Part shown: one piece after another, positions 10,604 through 22,579 of the stretch | Numbering within the stretch: position 1 is the first letter of the stretch | How the letters are laid out: every line of letters begins with the position of its first letter | Source of the DNA: Platerodrilus igneus | Taxonomy: Eukaryota > Arthropoda > Insecta > Coleoptera > Lycidae | Assembly (NCBI GenBank): GCA_036346225.1 | Contig: JARFIW010001452.1 | Coordinates: forward strand, 682,001 to 746,000 | DNA length: 64,000 bases | Direction of reading: 5' to 3' | The notes under the pieces: generated by a model | Databases searched by the model: none | Told to the model about the DNA's origin: nothing | What the model saw: only the letters and a program-made list of their open reading frames with translations | Program-made: the position numbers and the translations under genes

Positions 10604-11440
10604 CCCATATTCTACCTACAGCAGGTGGTAAAACAACTTAACCTTCTCATGTGTAAAACTATCCGTTAGTGCTGATAGTGCTGGTTTTCGTCACAGTTTC
10701 TTCGTGCGACGTCTTCCTCAAAGGCATTAGCCTCATGTATATATATCGCCGCAGAGTTTTAATTCCCATCTTTGCGACAGCATCTATCTTTGGACTATGT
10801 TTTTATTCAAAATCCGATTCTTGAGACTTGGTTTAGATGCTAAGTTAGTTCGAGGCATCTGCAAACAAAAATTAAAAATATTTTATGAACTATTTGTAAT
10901 ATGGACCCCGTAGTCTATATTACAAACATCAAAGGAAACCACAAGTACAGACATCCCTAACTTGTAAAAAATGTAAATAAAAGAAAAACTAATAACGTTA
11001 CAATCGTTTGATTTGTGTGAAATAGTTGGTAATAACTTATAGATTGCAAGCATATTACTTAAATCTAAGTTTTTATCGTATATGGCAAGTTCAAGTTGTG
11101 GAAGTACATACCTAATAAAGTTTTGAAAAGAACTTTGACAAAAATTATTTCACTATTACTCAAATAGTTGGCAGAACTAGCCCTACATGCCAGTTGGGAT
11201 GTTATTGGACTGCTTCTAGCTGTCATCGTCAGAACTTAGCTCAATGTGCTTCTGATATTATCCGGGGAGAGGGGCATATTTTATATTTCATTAGAAGGAA
11301 AAACAGAACTATCTTTCTACGAAATCTACCACCGATTTAAGAAACGTAACCTCACTTATTTACGCGAAGAAGACCAAAGCCATTTAAAAACAAATAAGAT
11401 CGTCTTATTCTCCGTTTGATTAAATATCTACCACTTTTAC
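10604..11440. other. Unexplained AT-rich DNA
   Basis: No gene visible. It contains the second copy (10861-10912) of the roughly 53-bp block seen at 8361-8413. The block TCTCCCTATCA at its right edge (11441-11451) is the left copy of the LINE target-site duplication. Confidence 0.4.
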
Positions 11441-11660
11441 TCTCCCTATCAAGTTCCAGTCAGACCTCGAGAGAGTTAACATCGCGAGAGAACGACTAGA
11501 ATCTACTTACAGTGAGAAACTTCAGATCAACTCTACGGTTTTCATCGAAGACGTTTGAGTGAGCTGAACTTCAAGCTGCTGAAGAAGTGTACATCACGAG
11601 CCCCGGCACTTGGTGTACACAATCGTTATTAACCGCTCTTTTCAGAACGAACCAATACCA

Positions 11661-12108
11661 ATGCCAGCGAAAGACTTTTTGAAGACACGGGCATCCAATA
11701 ACATAACCAACGACACTTCCGACATGGACTGCGAAAACGCCTCTACACGCAGACAACGTGACGACCGATCATCCTCCGAAACAGAACACAACAAGAAGAA
11801 AGTCTTCACTAACCCAAAGCCATGAACCACCACCAACACAAAATCACCGACGAATACAGCAAGAAGCAACAGAGACGAGCAGCGAAGCAAGAGAGACGAG
11901 CAGCGAAGCAACAGAACGACTAAAACACCTCCCACACAACCACAAGCAGAGCCGTTCATCAGCATCACCCCTACGATGACACTACTTTTTTAATAAAATA
12001 CTGCAATGGGCGCAAAGACTCATAAGTGCTTATATGGCTGGAACATTCGAAACTGCTTTACTATGGACGGCAATGTGCGACATACTGAAAACCTATAATG
12101 AACAATAG
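11661..12108 (+). pseudogene. LINE ORF1 (gag-like), internally deleted
   Basis: Probable start ATG 11661 (MPAKDFLKTRASNN). A basic, Arg/Ser/Thr-rich N-terminal region follows, with a short repeat DEQRSKRDEQRSNR encoded around 11870-11920. After about 11990 only the extreme C-terminus survives (AYMAGTFETALLWTAMC ... NEQ, stop at 12106-12108). The RNA-binding middle part with CCHC knuckles expected for this clade is missing. Frame changes near 11825 and 11985 break it. ORF1's stop overlaps ORF2's start, the arrangement usual in Jockey-like elements. Confidence 0.65.
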
Positions 12109-14880
12109 TCCAACACCAAGCAACTTAATACTCCTCTCCTGGAACGTTAACGGTATACGGAACAAGATGACCGAACCGAAACACTTCCCGCAGCATCACA
12201 ACATGGACGTCGCAATGATTGGGGAAACAAGATTACCTGCACACACAACTCAGCCTGGCGAATTACAACATCTACAGGAAAGAACGCAACCTAAAACCAG
12301 GCCAACCAGCTCACGGAGGAGTCGCCATACTGATACATAACCGACTACTTCACGAACAACTCCAACTACACTCGACTGCTTTAGACAGCGTGGGCATCTT
12401 GTTCAAAGCAAACGGGCAATTTTTTTAAGCAATAGCTGTCTACAGAAGTTCAACCAGCACAAAAATACGCCCTGAAGACATCGACAACCTGCTACAGGAA
12501 GATACACCGACGATAATCTAAATACCAAACGCGAAGCCTGGGGATCAATAACTACCAACAAGAGCGACCGCATGCTCTACACACACTCTCAGCAAGGACT
12601 TCGGCATCGTAACACCGAACGCACCGACAAGAATCCCACCGGACAGAATACAAAGAGCAGACGTCCTCGACATCTCAATCATAAAACATACCGTACTCGC
12701 TGGGCATAAAAGTTCTTCAAAACCTCATCAGTTCAGATCATCTACTATTCATCGCCGAAATACAGATACAACCACAGGCGACACACAGGCGCACCAGGAT
12801 ATGACATAATTCGCGAAAGTTCAACGAGGCTCTTCAAAGGAAAATCACCGATGGAAACCCAGACATAAACAGCACACAAGATGTTGATGAGTCACTACAG
12901 TATCTCACGAAGACCATCCAAGAAACAATCCAACAGTGTTTCGTAGAGACTGCTACCCGAGACAAAAGACCCAACATCCCACGATACATAAAAGAAACCA
13001 TCAACGAAAAGGAAACCCTAGTCTGAAGGTGGAAGAACACGCGAGATCCACAAGTAAAAACGTTACTTAACTGAAAGCAACGCGCAATCATAATTATGCT
13101 GGAGGAATATTACAACGAATCCTGGACCAACCACGTCAACTACACAATACAAACAGAAGGAAACTTGTACAGACTAAACCGTCGACTTATGACACGTAAG
13201 AACCACGGTCCCGCACCGTTACAAAGAGAAAACGGAATGCTGTACAGCGCCGAAGACCGAGCAGCCAAATTTGTCGAAGTTCTCCAAAATACGTTCTCAG
13301 AAAGCCTAACAACAGACAACGTATTCACTAACTTCATAAACACACGAGTAAATCAAATACTACAAGCATCTGCAGAGAACGACATTCTATACATCACCCC
13401 ACAAGAAATATAACAAGCCATCACCAGACAAAGCAACAGGAAAGATTCAGGAGAAGACGGAATCACGTACATGGCGCTAAAGCACATAACAAAAAAGACA
13501 CTGGCGTTCATCACAAAAATCTTCAACAGCATGATCAACCACAAATATTTCCCAGACTTATGGAAAACTGCAATAGTGGTAATGATTCCGAAACCAGGGA
13601 AGAAGAGGATGGACGCCGAAAACTGCAGACTAATCTCCCTACTGAGCGCGTTATCCAAAATCCTCGAACGATTGCTACTGACAAGACTGAAACCACTGCT
13701 GAAAGACCGACCAGAACAATACGGATTCAAGGAACAGCACTCCGCCACATTACAAGTCATCCGGGTAATAAACAACATAGCCACCAACTACAACCGAGGA
13801 TTAACCACAGTCGCCATTGTCCTCGACATCAAAAACACCTTTGGGACGGTATAGATCAACGGACTGCTGTTTAAGCTTGCCACCATTCACAACCTTCCAA
13901 CGCCTTACATCCAATACGAAGTTACATCTAATACGAAGTTACCTGACCAATAGGAAGATACAGGTGAAAGTAGAAGATATCATGTCATCAGAAACTCCCA
14001 TCACAGTCGGCGTCCCACAAGGAGGCTGCCTTTCACCAACGCTGTTCAACGCCATCCAGGACTTACCATGCCGCCAAAGAGTCTTCTGCGCCATGTACGC
14101 CGACGACACCCTGCTCCTGACAACCGGACGAAACGCTAAAGAAACAACATCAAGAATGCAAAAGCAGCTCGCACACTACCGGACTGGTTCCAACAGTGGA
14201 AAATCAAATTAAACATTTAGAAGACTAAAGTCATACTAGTCTTCAGGCGCAAAAAAAGCAAATACCACCGACGCTAGAAGACCAAGATCTAGTTTGAAGC
14301 AAATCAATGAAATACTTAGGGGTTCACATCGACAAGCAATTAACGTTCAGCAAACACGTCACTAAAACGACAAACAACGCCCGAAGAGCAAAAGGCTTCA
14401 TCCACGGAATATTCGTCCACAAAAACTGACTACCAATGAACGTCAGACTCCAGACCTACAAGACATACTTACGACCCAATACTGGTACACCTACATCTCA
14501 AAAACAAACAAACCAAACTCGAAGCATTCCAAACAAGACCGTTAGGACCATCACCGATTCACCGGAGCACCATGGTTCGTTAGAAATGAAACTCTTAGGC
14601 AGGACCTTAGTCTATAAACGCTAGAAAACCATTTCAAGACGCTGGCGTCAAATATATACGAGAAAATCGGCAACTCAGAAAACGGACACATTCAACACAT
14701 CGCACCTCTGCTGGACGGAAACCCACACAAACGCAAGAAAACACCCAGAAGCATATTAGATGGCTGAGCCATAAACACACACACCAACCACACAAATCCT
14801 TTCCGCCAGCAAGACCAGCGCAAAGAAACGATTTCACACCCTCTGCAGGCAGAGAATCAAAGACTTATAAAGCAGTAAAA
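12098..14880 (+). pseudogene. LINE ORF2: AP endonuclease and reverse transcriptase (dead)
   Basis: Starts at ATG 12098 (MNNSPTPSNLILLSWNVNG), overlapping ORF1 by 11 bases. The endonuclease part shows SWNVNGIRNK, then IGETRL (active-site Glu at 12223-12225), HGGVAILI, and SSDHLLFIAEI (SDH at 12733-12741). The reverse transcriptase part (about 13096-14215) shows DGITYMALK, IPKPGK, NCRLISLLSALSKILERLLL, GVPQGGCLSPTLF and the catalytic MYADDT (14093-14110). A C-terminal block (KYLGVHIDK, PWFVRNETLR, YEKIG) is typical of Jockey. Stops and shifts occur near 12240, 12427, 13090, 13412, 13855 and 14212. The order and spacing are otherwise normal, so this was a full ORF2 before decay. Confidence 0.85.
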
Positions 14881-14979
14881 ATCAGAGAGCTACGAGACAG
14901 CCAAAATTAATTGATTAATGCTGTAAAAGGAAGTTGGACTTGAGAAGTCCAGGTTCGACTAAGTTGAATCTCCCTATCA

Positions 14980-16593
14980 CAATAAATGAACCATAAAGCA
15001 AAACAAAGTTTTGTTATTTTGGTATTAACTTATGTTACAACTTGTATGTTAATTTTCTCTTCATGACTGAACTCGCAGTATTAAAAACCGCAGTACTTTC
15101 CCTATTTAGCCTGAGCTCATAGTGTTACAAATAACAGAGCTACCGATACAACGCCCAAAAAAGACGGCAGCTTGTATACATTCTAATTAATCAACTTCAA
15201 GATTTATCTAAAACATTTCCCGGTTTTTAATTTACAAATGGCGTTTTTAATTTTACAATAAACATTTAGTAGACGTACTTAGTTCGTAAGCGGTTAACAA
15301 ATTTCAGATGCTGATGATATACAACGATATAGCGTACACAATAATTATAATTGAGAACAGATGCATCAAGTATTTTTAAAATTTAAAATAAATGTTTTGG
15401 TGTCGTACAGGAATATTTAAGAAACAGCAGTAGTTTAAATTCATTTCTGATATGGGGGATAGGTGTCTTTGATAATGCCTATTGTATATCCTAGACATAC
15501 TAATTTATACGGTTATAATTATAAGGTATAGCAAAACCACAAAGCGTCATTCAACTAACACCACTGGAGTACTTTCAATACGTTTACCTGCCGGTGATAT
15601 GCAGAGTGCGCCCTCCACCTAAAAAGCACGCCATTTTCTAAATAATATCAGGTAGAGATGAATCTACTTCCTGTCATTCACCTTCTATTTAAATTCCTGC
15701 TAACGATACGTATTATTGTAAACTCAAGCTCTGCATTACTATAACGACAGGAAAATAAAAATCTCTTAAACCATTTGCTATCAATACCAAGACGAATGTA
15801 TATGTCAGGCTTAAACACAATTTGAACTACACTTGAATTTAAATTTCACATACCAACGCATCCCCGAACTTTCGAAAAGAGCAAAAAATGCTCTACATTT
15901 GCGGAATACTATTTGACAAGAAACTTTCTAATAGGTTCTCATATTTCTGTACGCAAACGCTGTAACTAGTGGTTCTGATGCGGTATTGGAATATAGACCA
16001 TTATTTATCAAAGCGTGTGATGTGCTAAATATACGTCAGAGGCAACATTTCTTATAAATGTACGAAAATTAATGTGTGCAATGTGAAAACGTGACGTTCG
16101 AAGTTTAGAGCTTCTTAAGGAATACTTGCTAAGACGTTTGGAAATAATAAGGTAAATTTTCTACCTTTTTGTGGTTTAGAGAAACGCATAAACAATTTTA
16201 TATTACAACTTAGAAACTTGTTAACGTTCTATAAAATGTTGTTTTCAAACAATAGAAAAGAAATTGATGTTTACCCAAATAGAATGCGACTTCAAACTAT
16301 TGATTTAGAACTTTGTTGCAGCTGATTTGTTGTTGTGCGTATCGGTTTTAAATTCGTTTCATTTATCGAATTGCAGCTGCAACAACTAAGTACTTATGTA
16401 TAAATAATTTAAAAAAGTCGTCCCAAATTTTTAATTTTAAACAATTATTTCTGTAGTTCTCAACATTATGCCATAACGTTTTCAGAAAAAATATTTAAAA
16501 TTAAACACGCACTTCTACTACTACGTGACCATCACCAGTAGAAAAATTTAATAAGTAAAAAGTAAACATATAGAAAAGTGTCCGGAACACTGC
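14980..16593. other. Unexplained AT-rich DNA
   Basis: No gene seen in 1.6 kb. Two CAGCTG-containing TTGCAGCTG segments (about 16315 and 16370) are E-box-like but isolated. I see no repeat shared with the rest of the window. Confidence 0.4.
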
Positions 16594-16797
16594 TGAAAAT
16601 TTTTCCTCACCACGGAGTAAATCTTTCCAACATACAATTTACCATTGTTGCTTTAAACACTGTTAAGGGTATTCTCCTCACCGCGTAGGGTAGTGATCTC
16701 TACAAGTCCACGTGGTGAGAAAAATATCATTAAAAGCGTTCAAAGCCATGTTAAATTGTATGTTTAAAAGATTTACTTCTACGTGGTGATGAAAATT
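16594..16797. repeat. Fold-back (hairpin-forming) element
   Basis: The left arm (about 16596-16685) contains TCCTCACCACGGAGTAAAT, then CATACAATTTACCATTG and TATTCTCCTCACCGCG. The right arm (about 16709-16795) holds the inverted counterparts: CGTGGTGAGAAAAATA, CATGTTAAATTGTATG and ATTTACTTCTACGTGGTGA. The arms are imperfect (roughly four in five bases pair by eye) with a loop of about 25 bases. A single-arm relative lies at 22034-22180. This fits a small non-autonomous fold-back or MITE-like family. Confidence 0.65.
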
Positions 16798-18150
16798 AGG
16801 GCTTTTTTAAACTCAGGTTTTTAGGTCTCTGCAAGTGCGAGTTCCAAATTTTGAAAACTCTTCGGTTCAAGTCGAGTCCGTGCCTATATATACTCTAATG
16901 GATAATCGAAGATGTTCAATAATTAGTAACGATTCTCATAGCTGAAATTCTTGTACCAAAAAAGGTACTAAAAAATTCGTAAAAACTGGAAGTATTTATT
17001 ACATTACAAGATTTTTAACTGCGATTTGTAGTCGTATCAAGCAATAAAACAAAAAATATATTCAAATTATTTTTTTTCAAAAACTAAACTTTTAAACTAG
17101 ACAACTATTTCATATTTTTTAATTGCATAAGCGGTAGAAATATTTGAGAAATAGTAACGAATTAAGAGCAAATCTCGAATTGATTGTGGTACAAAAACTG
17201 CCACTTATAGAAAATGTTCTTTCGTAAGAACTTGAAGTTAGTTCTACGAACGAAAGTCTATTGTATAGATCATCAAGATTACTTTTTCGTTTTTTAGTAT
17301 TTCTACAAGCAAAAATTCTTGTTGAAGTTTGCTATAAATCTCAGATTCTTTTGGAGGCACAGCTGCATTTTTCGAAATTAAATGAAGTTTTTTTTCCCAT
17401 TGTAAATTTTTTTTGATTTTCAATGCTTATTAATTAATTCTTGCTCTTGTAAAGTTTCCTTTGATTATATTCTTTTTGGTAAAGAATTTTTAATAATTGT
17501 GTGGCTAAATCTAAATCCTGTTTAGTAAGTACAAATTCTGGATCCTTTAGTGCTTTGAACAAATTCGTTAAATCGCTCATCAATTCCTTTCTACATATTT
17601 TTTAATAACTCAAACTTTTACAATTGGAAATTTTTCTTTTCGTATACTTCTATGTAATGCCAGCTGAATGCAGAATCATATCGTTTTGCTTTCAAACCTC
17701 AATCATCAACTGACAAGTTCAAGCAAATTTTGAAGATGTTGGAGTTCGTTAAAATCGATATCAGCAAACATGTGCGAACAGTTGAGAACTACTAAAGCTT
17801 CTTCAATAAATTTTGTAGTTTTACAAACATGATTATTATATTAGCAAGAGAACTCCGTCAAGTTTGACAATCTAAAACGAGTTGTGGCCTATTTTAGCTC
17901 TGATATTTTTCTGTAACAGTCAATTCTTAACGGAAGGCCATATAAAAATCGTAACGACTTTTCGATTGTTGTTAATTATTTGATCGACGTTAACAATTTC
18001 TTCAATATCCTCATCTGTTGGTGTTTCGTTTTCATACCCGCTCCACCAAGAAAAACATTTTCGTTCTCATCTTCAATATTAACTATATCCTCTACTTTTT
18101 CGCTGTTTGATTTTTCCTATAAATACGAGAAATGTTTTTTATGTTGTGCA
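16798..18150. other. AT-rich DNA, possible old minus-strand coding trace
   Basis: Mostly unexplained. On the minus strand between about 18080 and 17400 there are several fairly long broken frames (for example one reading NCSHMFADIDFNELQHLQNL). They may be a decayed TE gene, but I cannot match them to a family. Near 16865 GTCGAGTCCG resembles the GAGTC-rich patch at 20.7 kb. Confidence 0.3.
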
Positions 18151-18179
18151 TACTGAAAGATAGAGGGGTCACTAATTAA

Positions 18180-18206
18180 ATGGTGGTTCTAAAGAATAAC
18201 CACCAT
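18180..18206. other. Perfect 9-bp hairpin
   Basis: Arms ATGGTGGTT (18180-18188) and AACCACCAT (18198-18206) surround a 9-base loop. It lies about 170 bp upstream of the decayed mariner reading frame and could be part of that element's end or an independent palindrome. No terminator or regulatory role can be shown. Confidence 0.5.
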
Positions 18207-18349
18207 CTTTAGTTAACCTAGATACAAAGTTTTAGTGCGATACGTGTAGTGTTGTAGCTACAACGAACTGTCAAAGTTAACAAGTTAATCGAAAAATATA
18301 ATCAGGCCGTGAAAATTTTTCCGCAACATTTTTAATAATTTTTGAAGAC

Positions 18350-19240
18350 AAAAATGCCTCGTCACGTTTGTTTCAGCTTTCAGCAATGGAGTACGACATC
18401 AGTTAACAATTTCTCGTTGGTATGAAAAATTCGAACGTGGACGAATTAGTCTTAGCGACGATCAAAAAGCAGCTGCACCAAAAACGGCAGTCACCGAGGA
18501 AAACGTCGGTGCAGTGTGCAAGCTTTTTAGCGACAATCGGCACGTGACATATCGCGAAATTGAGGAATCAGTGAGGATTTCAAAGACGTCAAATCAAAAA
18601 TTTTAAATAACGAATTGTGTGTAAAAAAATTAGTGTCAGAAATTCTAGATGGCTTCAATGCAGGAAACTCTAAAAACGTGTACGACGTCATGAGTGGTGA
18701 TTAATCTTGGATTTATTCATACGAGACAGAAAATATACGCCAGTCAACTGTTTGGATGTTTCAAAGTAAACAAAAACCGACAAAAGTCACCCTTCCCGAA
18801 GCATCTCCAAAAAGATGATCGCAAATATTTGTCACGAAAGCATGTGATTTAGTAACAGTTCCTCTACAAAATCAAGGAACTGTTTTTGCAGATTGGTATA
18901 CAACCATTTGTTTGCCGCAAATCATCGTAGAAACCAGCCTCAAGAGACGTATCAACCTCCACCAAGGCAATGCAAGCTCGCACGTAAGATAATAAAATTT
19001 TTAACGCAACAAAACGTCAAATTTTTAGACCAACCTCCGTATAGTCCCAACGATTTCTGTACCTTCCAAAAATCAGAAATGACTGCGTGGTCAAAGATTC
19101 CAGTTATCAGAAGAAGTAGTGGATGCCTTCAAAAATGTAAATTTGACTGTACCAACAAACGAGTAGATTGATTGCTTTTAGAGTTGGTTCGAGGATATGC
19201 GAAAGTGCATTAATCTTTGTGGAGAATACTGCGAAAATAA
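18350..19240 (+). pseudogene. Mariner transposase (classical type, dead)
   Basis: In mixed frames the sequence follows mariner order. The helix-turn-helix region (about 18415-18600) gives TISRWYEKFERGRISLSDD, PKTAVTEENVGAV and NRHVTYREIEESVRIS. The catalytic start (18681-18722) gives YDVMSGD and, after a stop in place of the usual Glu/Thr, SWIYSYE. Later blocks give KPTKVTLPEASPK, NASSHV, LRGQRFQLSEEVVDAFKNV and WFEDMRKCINLCGEYCE. The length suits a roughly 345-residue protein. No terminal inverted repeats could be fixed. It is a different lineage from the 2.3-kb and 56-kb copies. Confidence 0.8.
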
Positions 19241-20690
19241 CTATCTACTGTTTTATTCCAACTTTATATGCAAAATTTCAAATCAACCTTCGTAGTATCG
19301 CACATTCCAAGATGTACTTCATGACTGACGTACAATTGATAAAACGTTGGACATTCTTTTCCAAATTTCACCATCAAAGAAGCGCAATCTCCTGTTGTGC
19401 CAATAATGTATTGCTTGTAATTTACTTCAAATGAGGCCAAATGGTGAGTAACCACTTGAAGTCATTATGTTGTTATACATGATTCGATTATACGAACTAC
19501 TCCAATATTGTGTAGTTCTTCGTTTGGGGTACCACGAAGAATTTCATTGTCATATTTCTTCATACATCTTTCTTCGTTCATAGAGTGTTTTAAGTTAAAT
19601 CCTAGGTTATTGTTAATTTTCTACGACAATTCGTCAATAATTTTATTTTCATTGTTTTAAAACGGCCATGTATTAATTTTATTATATCCGTTTCGTTTTT
19701 AGGCAACTTACATCCACGTTTAGCAATAGATTTTGGTATAAAATTCCATCTGGAATTATATCCACTACTGCCAATTTCGAAACAATTTCTTCTAAACTTG
19801 TGCGTTTTACAAATTCCATCCTTGTCTTTGGTTTTTTTAATTAAAAATCTAACTTTATAACCATCTTTTAGATCACATTTATCCAAATTTGGATGAATAT
19901 TATAAGTTATAAAGTGGTTGAATAACGACGTTATGCCTGAATTAACAATATCTATATTTAGTTTTTTGTTTCTCGATTGAATGAAAAATTCCCAGATTTT
20001 TAATTATTTTTTTTGTAAGTGTTGCTGAGCAAAGCAGAAAAATAAATAAAATTTATAATAAATTTATTTTATTAATTACTAGTTACCTTTTATACATAAA
20101 ACTGTTTCGTCATTTGTAACAATTGTCAAGAAATAATATCGAATTGTTATGAGTATATGTATATAAATTTCGAAACCAAATTAGGTAGTTTAACAAAAGT
20201 ATATTTTCAGTGTCTTACAAGCACGAAATAGAATGATTGAATTTCTTGTTCAAACTTTGAACAAATTAACATTTAACACGCTTCAAGACTGCAGCACCAC
20301 TAAGTGCTTGCAGTTTTTTGATCGTTTGGTTTGCGACTCTGTAGAATAAAGGTGGCTCGGTGTCGGGCGCCGGCAGTCGAGATAACTGCGATAAACGAAA
20401 CTCAGCTGTCATGTACATTGAGTGAATATTGTTCAACAATAAAAATTTTGAATTTAATAAGTTCAGATAATTTAAACAAATATAGATCAATTTGATTAGC
20501 TGTTTAAATTTTCATTTTTTTGTTTTATTTGTGTAAACTATGACTTTAATCACTAACAAAGGAAAATCAAGACAAGTCTGTACAAATTCCCACAGCAATT
20601 TGATAATTCAAAAATGTAAATAAAAGATAAATCTAGAAATTGATCAAAACATTTCTGCATACTAGTTTTTGCTAAATTTTAAAAACTTGC
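19241..20690. other. AT-rich DNA with one unrecognised minus-strand ORF
   Basis: The minus strand at 19886-19602 has a 94-codon frame, very basic (many Lys/Arg/Ile), beginning MDKCDLKDGYKVRFLIKK. I recognise no domain, and neighbouring frames give nothing. The rest shows no gene or repeat. Confidence 0.3.
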
Positions 20691-20771
20691 ACTCGTCGAG
20701 TATTCGAGCCGAGTCCCGAAACCAGGTTACTACCCAAATACTCGACGAGTTCGAGTCGAGTCGAGTCGAAT
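20691..20771. repeat. GAGTC-rich palindromic patch
   Basis: A 14-bp inverted pair, ACTCGTCGAGTATT (20691-20704) and AATACTCGACGAGT (20737-20750), is followed by several GAGTC units in a row (about 20751-20770). Similar CGAGTCGAGTC strings occur at the ends of some insect hAT-like elements and satellites, but no element borders are visible here. Confidence 0.55.
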
Positions 20772-21400
20772 CAAATACGGAAATCCTAAGGTGAATGTAT
20801 ATAACTCGGAAATGTTCCAGAACAACTTGTTTTATTTATGTATTGAATTTTTTTTACTGATGATGAACACATATCTAAATTCTTATTTAGTTTTTAAATA
20901 GTTTTTATGGAGAAGGGCTTTAATTATTGTTTAAATAATGCAAAAATTATTATCTTAAAGTTTTGTTATCTGTAACGAACAATAGTCAGACAAGGAATCT
21001 CGTATCCAAATACTTACTTTAGGGAACACGCTTTAAATTGAATTTTTTACGTCAAGATTTATATTAGAAATTACTAATGTAAGTAAACTGAATCTTTTAG
21101 TTTATTAGTTACTTGTACACGACGAGTCTTGAAACATATTATAATGAATCAAAAGTAATAAACTTGTTTAACTCATTATGGCTCCGAGTCTCTTCACAGA
21201 TATAATTTTATGCATAAAATATGATTAGATAATGTATTTGTAATAAACAGTAAACAAGTATTAAGGAACAAACTTACTCTAAAATTTTTTCAATTTTGTT
21301 GTCGTTCTCGAAATAATAATTTTGTAAAATCTATGGTGACAGTTCTTCAATTCGGTGACAAATGTTTAAGTGAACGAGTTATTTTTTTTAAATAGTATAC
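20772..21400. other. Unexplained AT-rich DNA
   Basis: About 630 bases without ORF, repeat or motif that I can support. Confidence 0.4.
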
Positions 21401-21675
21401 TGTTACAAGAGCTAATTTTAAAAATACTGATTATTTAAGTTGATATCCATTTACGAATGCGTTGCCTTGAATATTCCTTCATTACACTAAAAACTTTGTA
21501 ATAAATGATATTAAATATCTTAATAAATCGTCACGTGGGTAAATGTATTGTTACAAAGACTAATTTTAAAAATACTGATTATTTAATTTGATATCCATTT
21601 AAGAATGCCTTACCAGTGCACTAAAAATTTTGTAATAAATGACATTAAATATCTTAATACATCGTCACGTGGGTA
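21401..21675 (+). repeat. Tandem duplication, two units of about 140 bp
   Basis: Unit 1 (21401-21541) and unit 2 (21549-21675) both run from TGTTACAA to CGTCACGTGGGTA and share long blocks such as AAAATACTGATTATTTAA and TTTGTAATAAATGA. Unit 2 has a roughly 13-bp internal deletion near GAATGC. It appears non-coding. Confidence 0.8.
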
Positions 21676-22033
21676 GAGGTGGTACTATTAATTTTGAGCG
21701 CTCCCAGCATTTTATAAGGGATCCTCAAAATATCTGAGAATCGTATAATTTTAAAGAGTATAGAAAATCTAGCAATAAGTGTCGTTAATTTTACTATATT
21801 TTAAATGCAAATGCTTTTACATACGTAATAGTCCAAAGACTGAAAAACAAATAGGTACAAAAAATAGTAACTAAAAGCTATTTTAAGTAATTAAACATAA
21901 TTATTACTTATAAGCAATAATTAAAACCCTTCCCCACAAAAAGTATTTAAATACTAATTACGTATTTCGACCAGGATGCGTTCATCAGCAGAAGAAGAAT
22001 TCAGTAAATAAGTAAAAACTCAAAAAATTAAAA
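21676..22033. other. AT-rich spacer with hammerhead-like motif
   Basis: Mostly plain AT-rich sequence. On the minus strand at about 21991-21963 the order CTGATGA, a 13-base middle, then GAAATACG appears, similar to the conserved core arrangement found near Penelope-like element ends in this window. Confidence 0.35.
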
Positions 22034-22180
22034 AGATGTTCTGGAACACTTCTGAAGATATTCTCCTCACTTCGTAAACTGAAATGAACTTTTCCATCAT
22101 ACAATTTACCTATGCTACTTTCAACATTTTTGAGAATATTCTCTTCATCACGTGTGCTAGTGATCACTACAACTGTAAGT
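22034..22180. repeat. Relative of the fold-back element (one arm)
   Basis: TTCTGGAACACTTCTGAAGA, CATACAATTTACC and TATTCTCTTCATCACG parallel the left arm of the 16.6-kb fold-back element, which starts from TCCGGAACACTGCTGAAAA. The inverted second arm is not seen here. Confidence 0.6.
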
Positions 22181-22579
22181 GAATTCGCAACATTTTATTT
22201 TTTTACTTTTTATTTATTGAATTATTGCTCAGTAGTGGTCGAAATATTTATTTACTTTTTAAGTATTTGCTTTTGTGAAAGGTTTTAATTATTGTTTATT
22301 TGAAATGTTCCAGAATAAAAAACAAAACAAAATTTGCAAAAGCTGCACTAAATAGATATAATTTTCAAAATTACTTACAAGTATAAATATGGTATTTTGA
22401 AGAAAAGGTCAGTTTTTTTTTTATAAATCTTAAGATTTAGGACTAATGTTAAGTTGACCTGAATTCTCAAAAGTACTCTTAACTGTAGTTACTATAAAAA
22501 AACTATAAGCTATATAATGATACACCTTTTATATTCACACCAGATAATTGTCTGCGTTGTGCTTTTACTTGTACAAAAG

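Larger units (their letters stand above)
11452..14968 (+). mobile_element. Jockey-type LINE with 11-bp target-site duplication
   Basis: The element is flanked by perfect 11-bp repeats TCTCCCTATCA at 11441-11451 and 14969-14979. It opens with AGTTCCAGTCAGACC, an initiator-like start as used by Jockey-group internal promoters. It contains a damaged ORF1, an ORF2 with endonuclease and reverse transcriptase, and a 3' UTR. The 3' end carries a hairpin, GGACTT-GAG-AAGTCC (14936-14950), and ends GTTGAA without a poly(A) tail. At 3.5 kb it is shorter than typical Jockey elements, which fits the internal loss in ORF1. Its base composition (A/C-rich on this strand) differs clearly from the AT-rich surroundings. 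Confidence 0.85.

Noticed and set aside
13353..13787. 144-codon minus-strand frame
   Set aside because: It is antisense to the LINE reverse transcriptase, whose motifs are clear on the plus strand.
19602..19886. 94-codon basic minus-strand frame as a host gene
   Set aside because: Lys/Ile-rich composition in AT-rich DNA, no recognisable domain, and no promoter or splice context.
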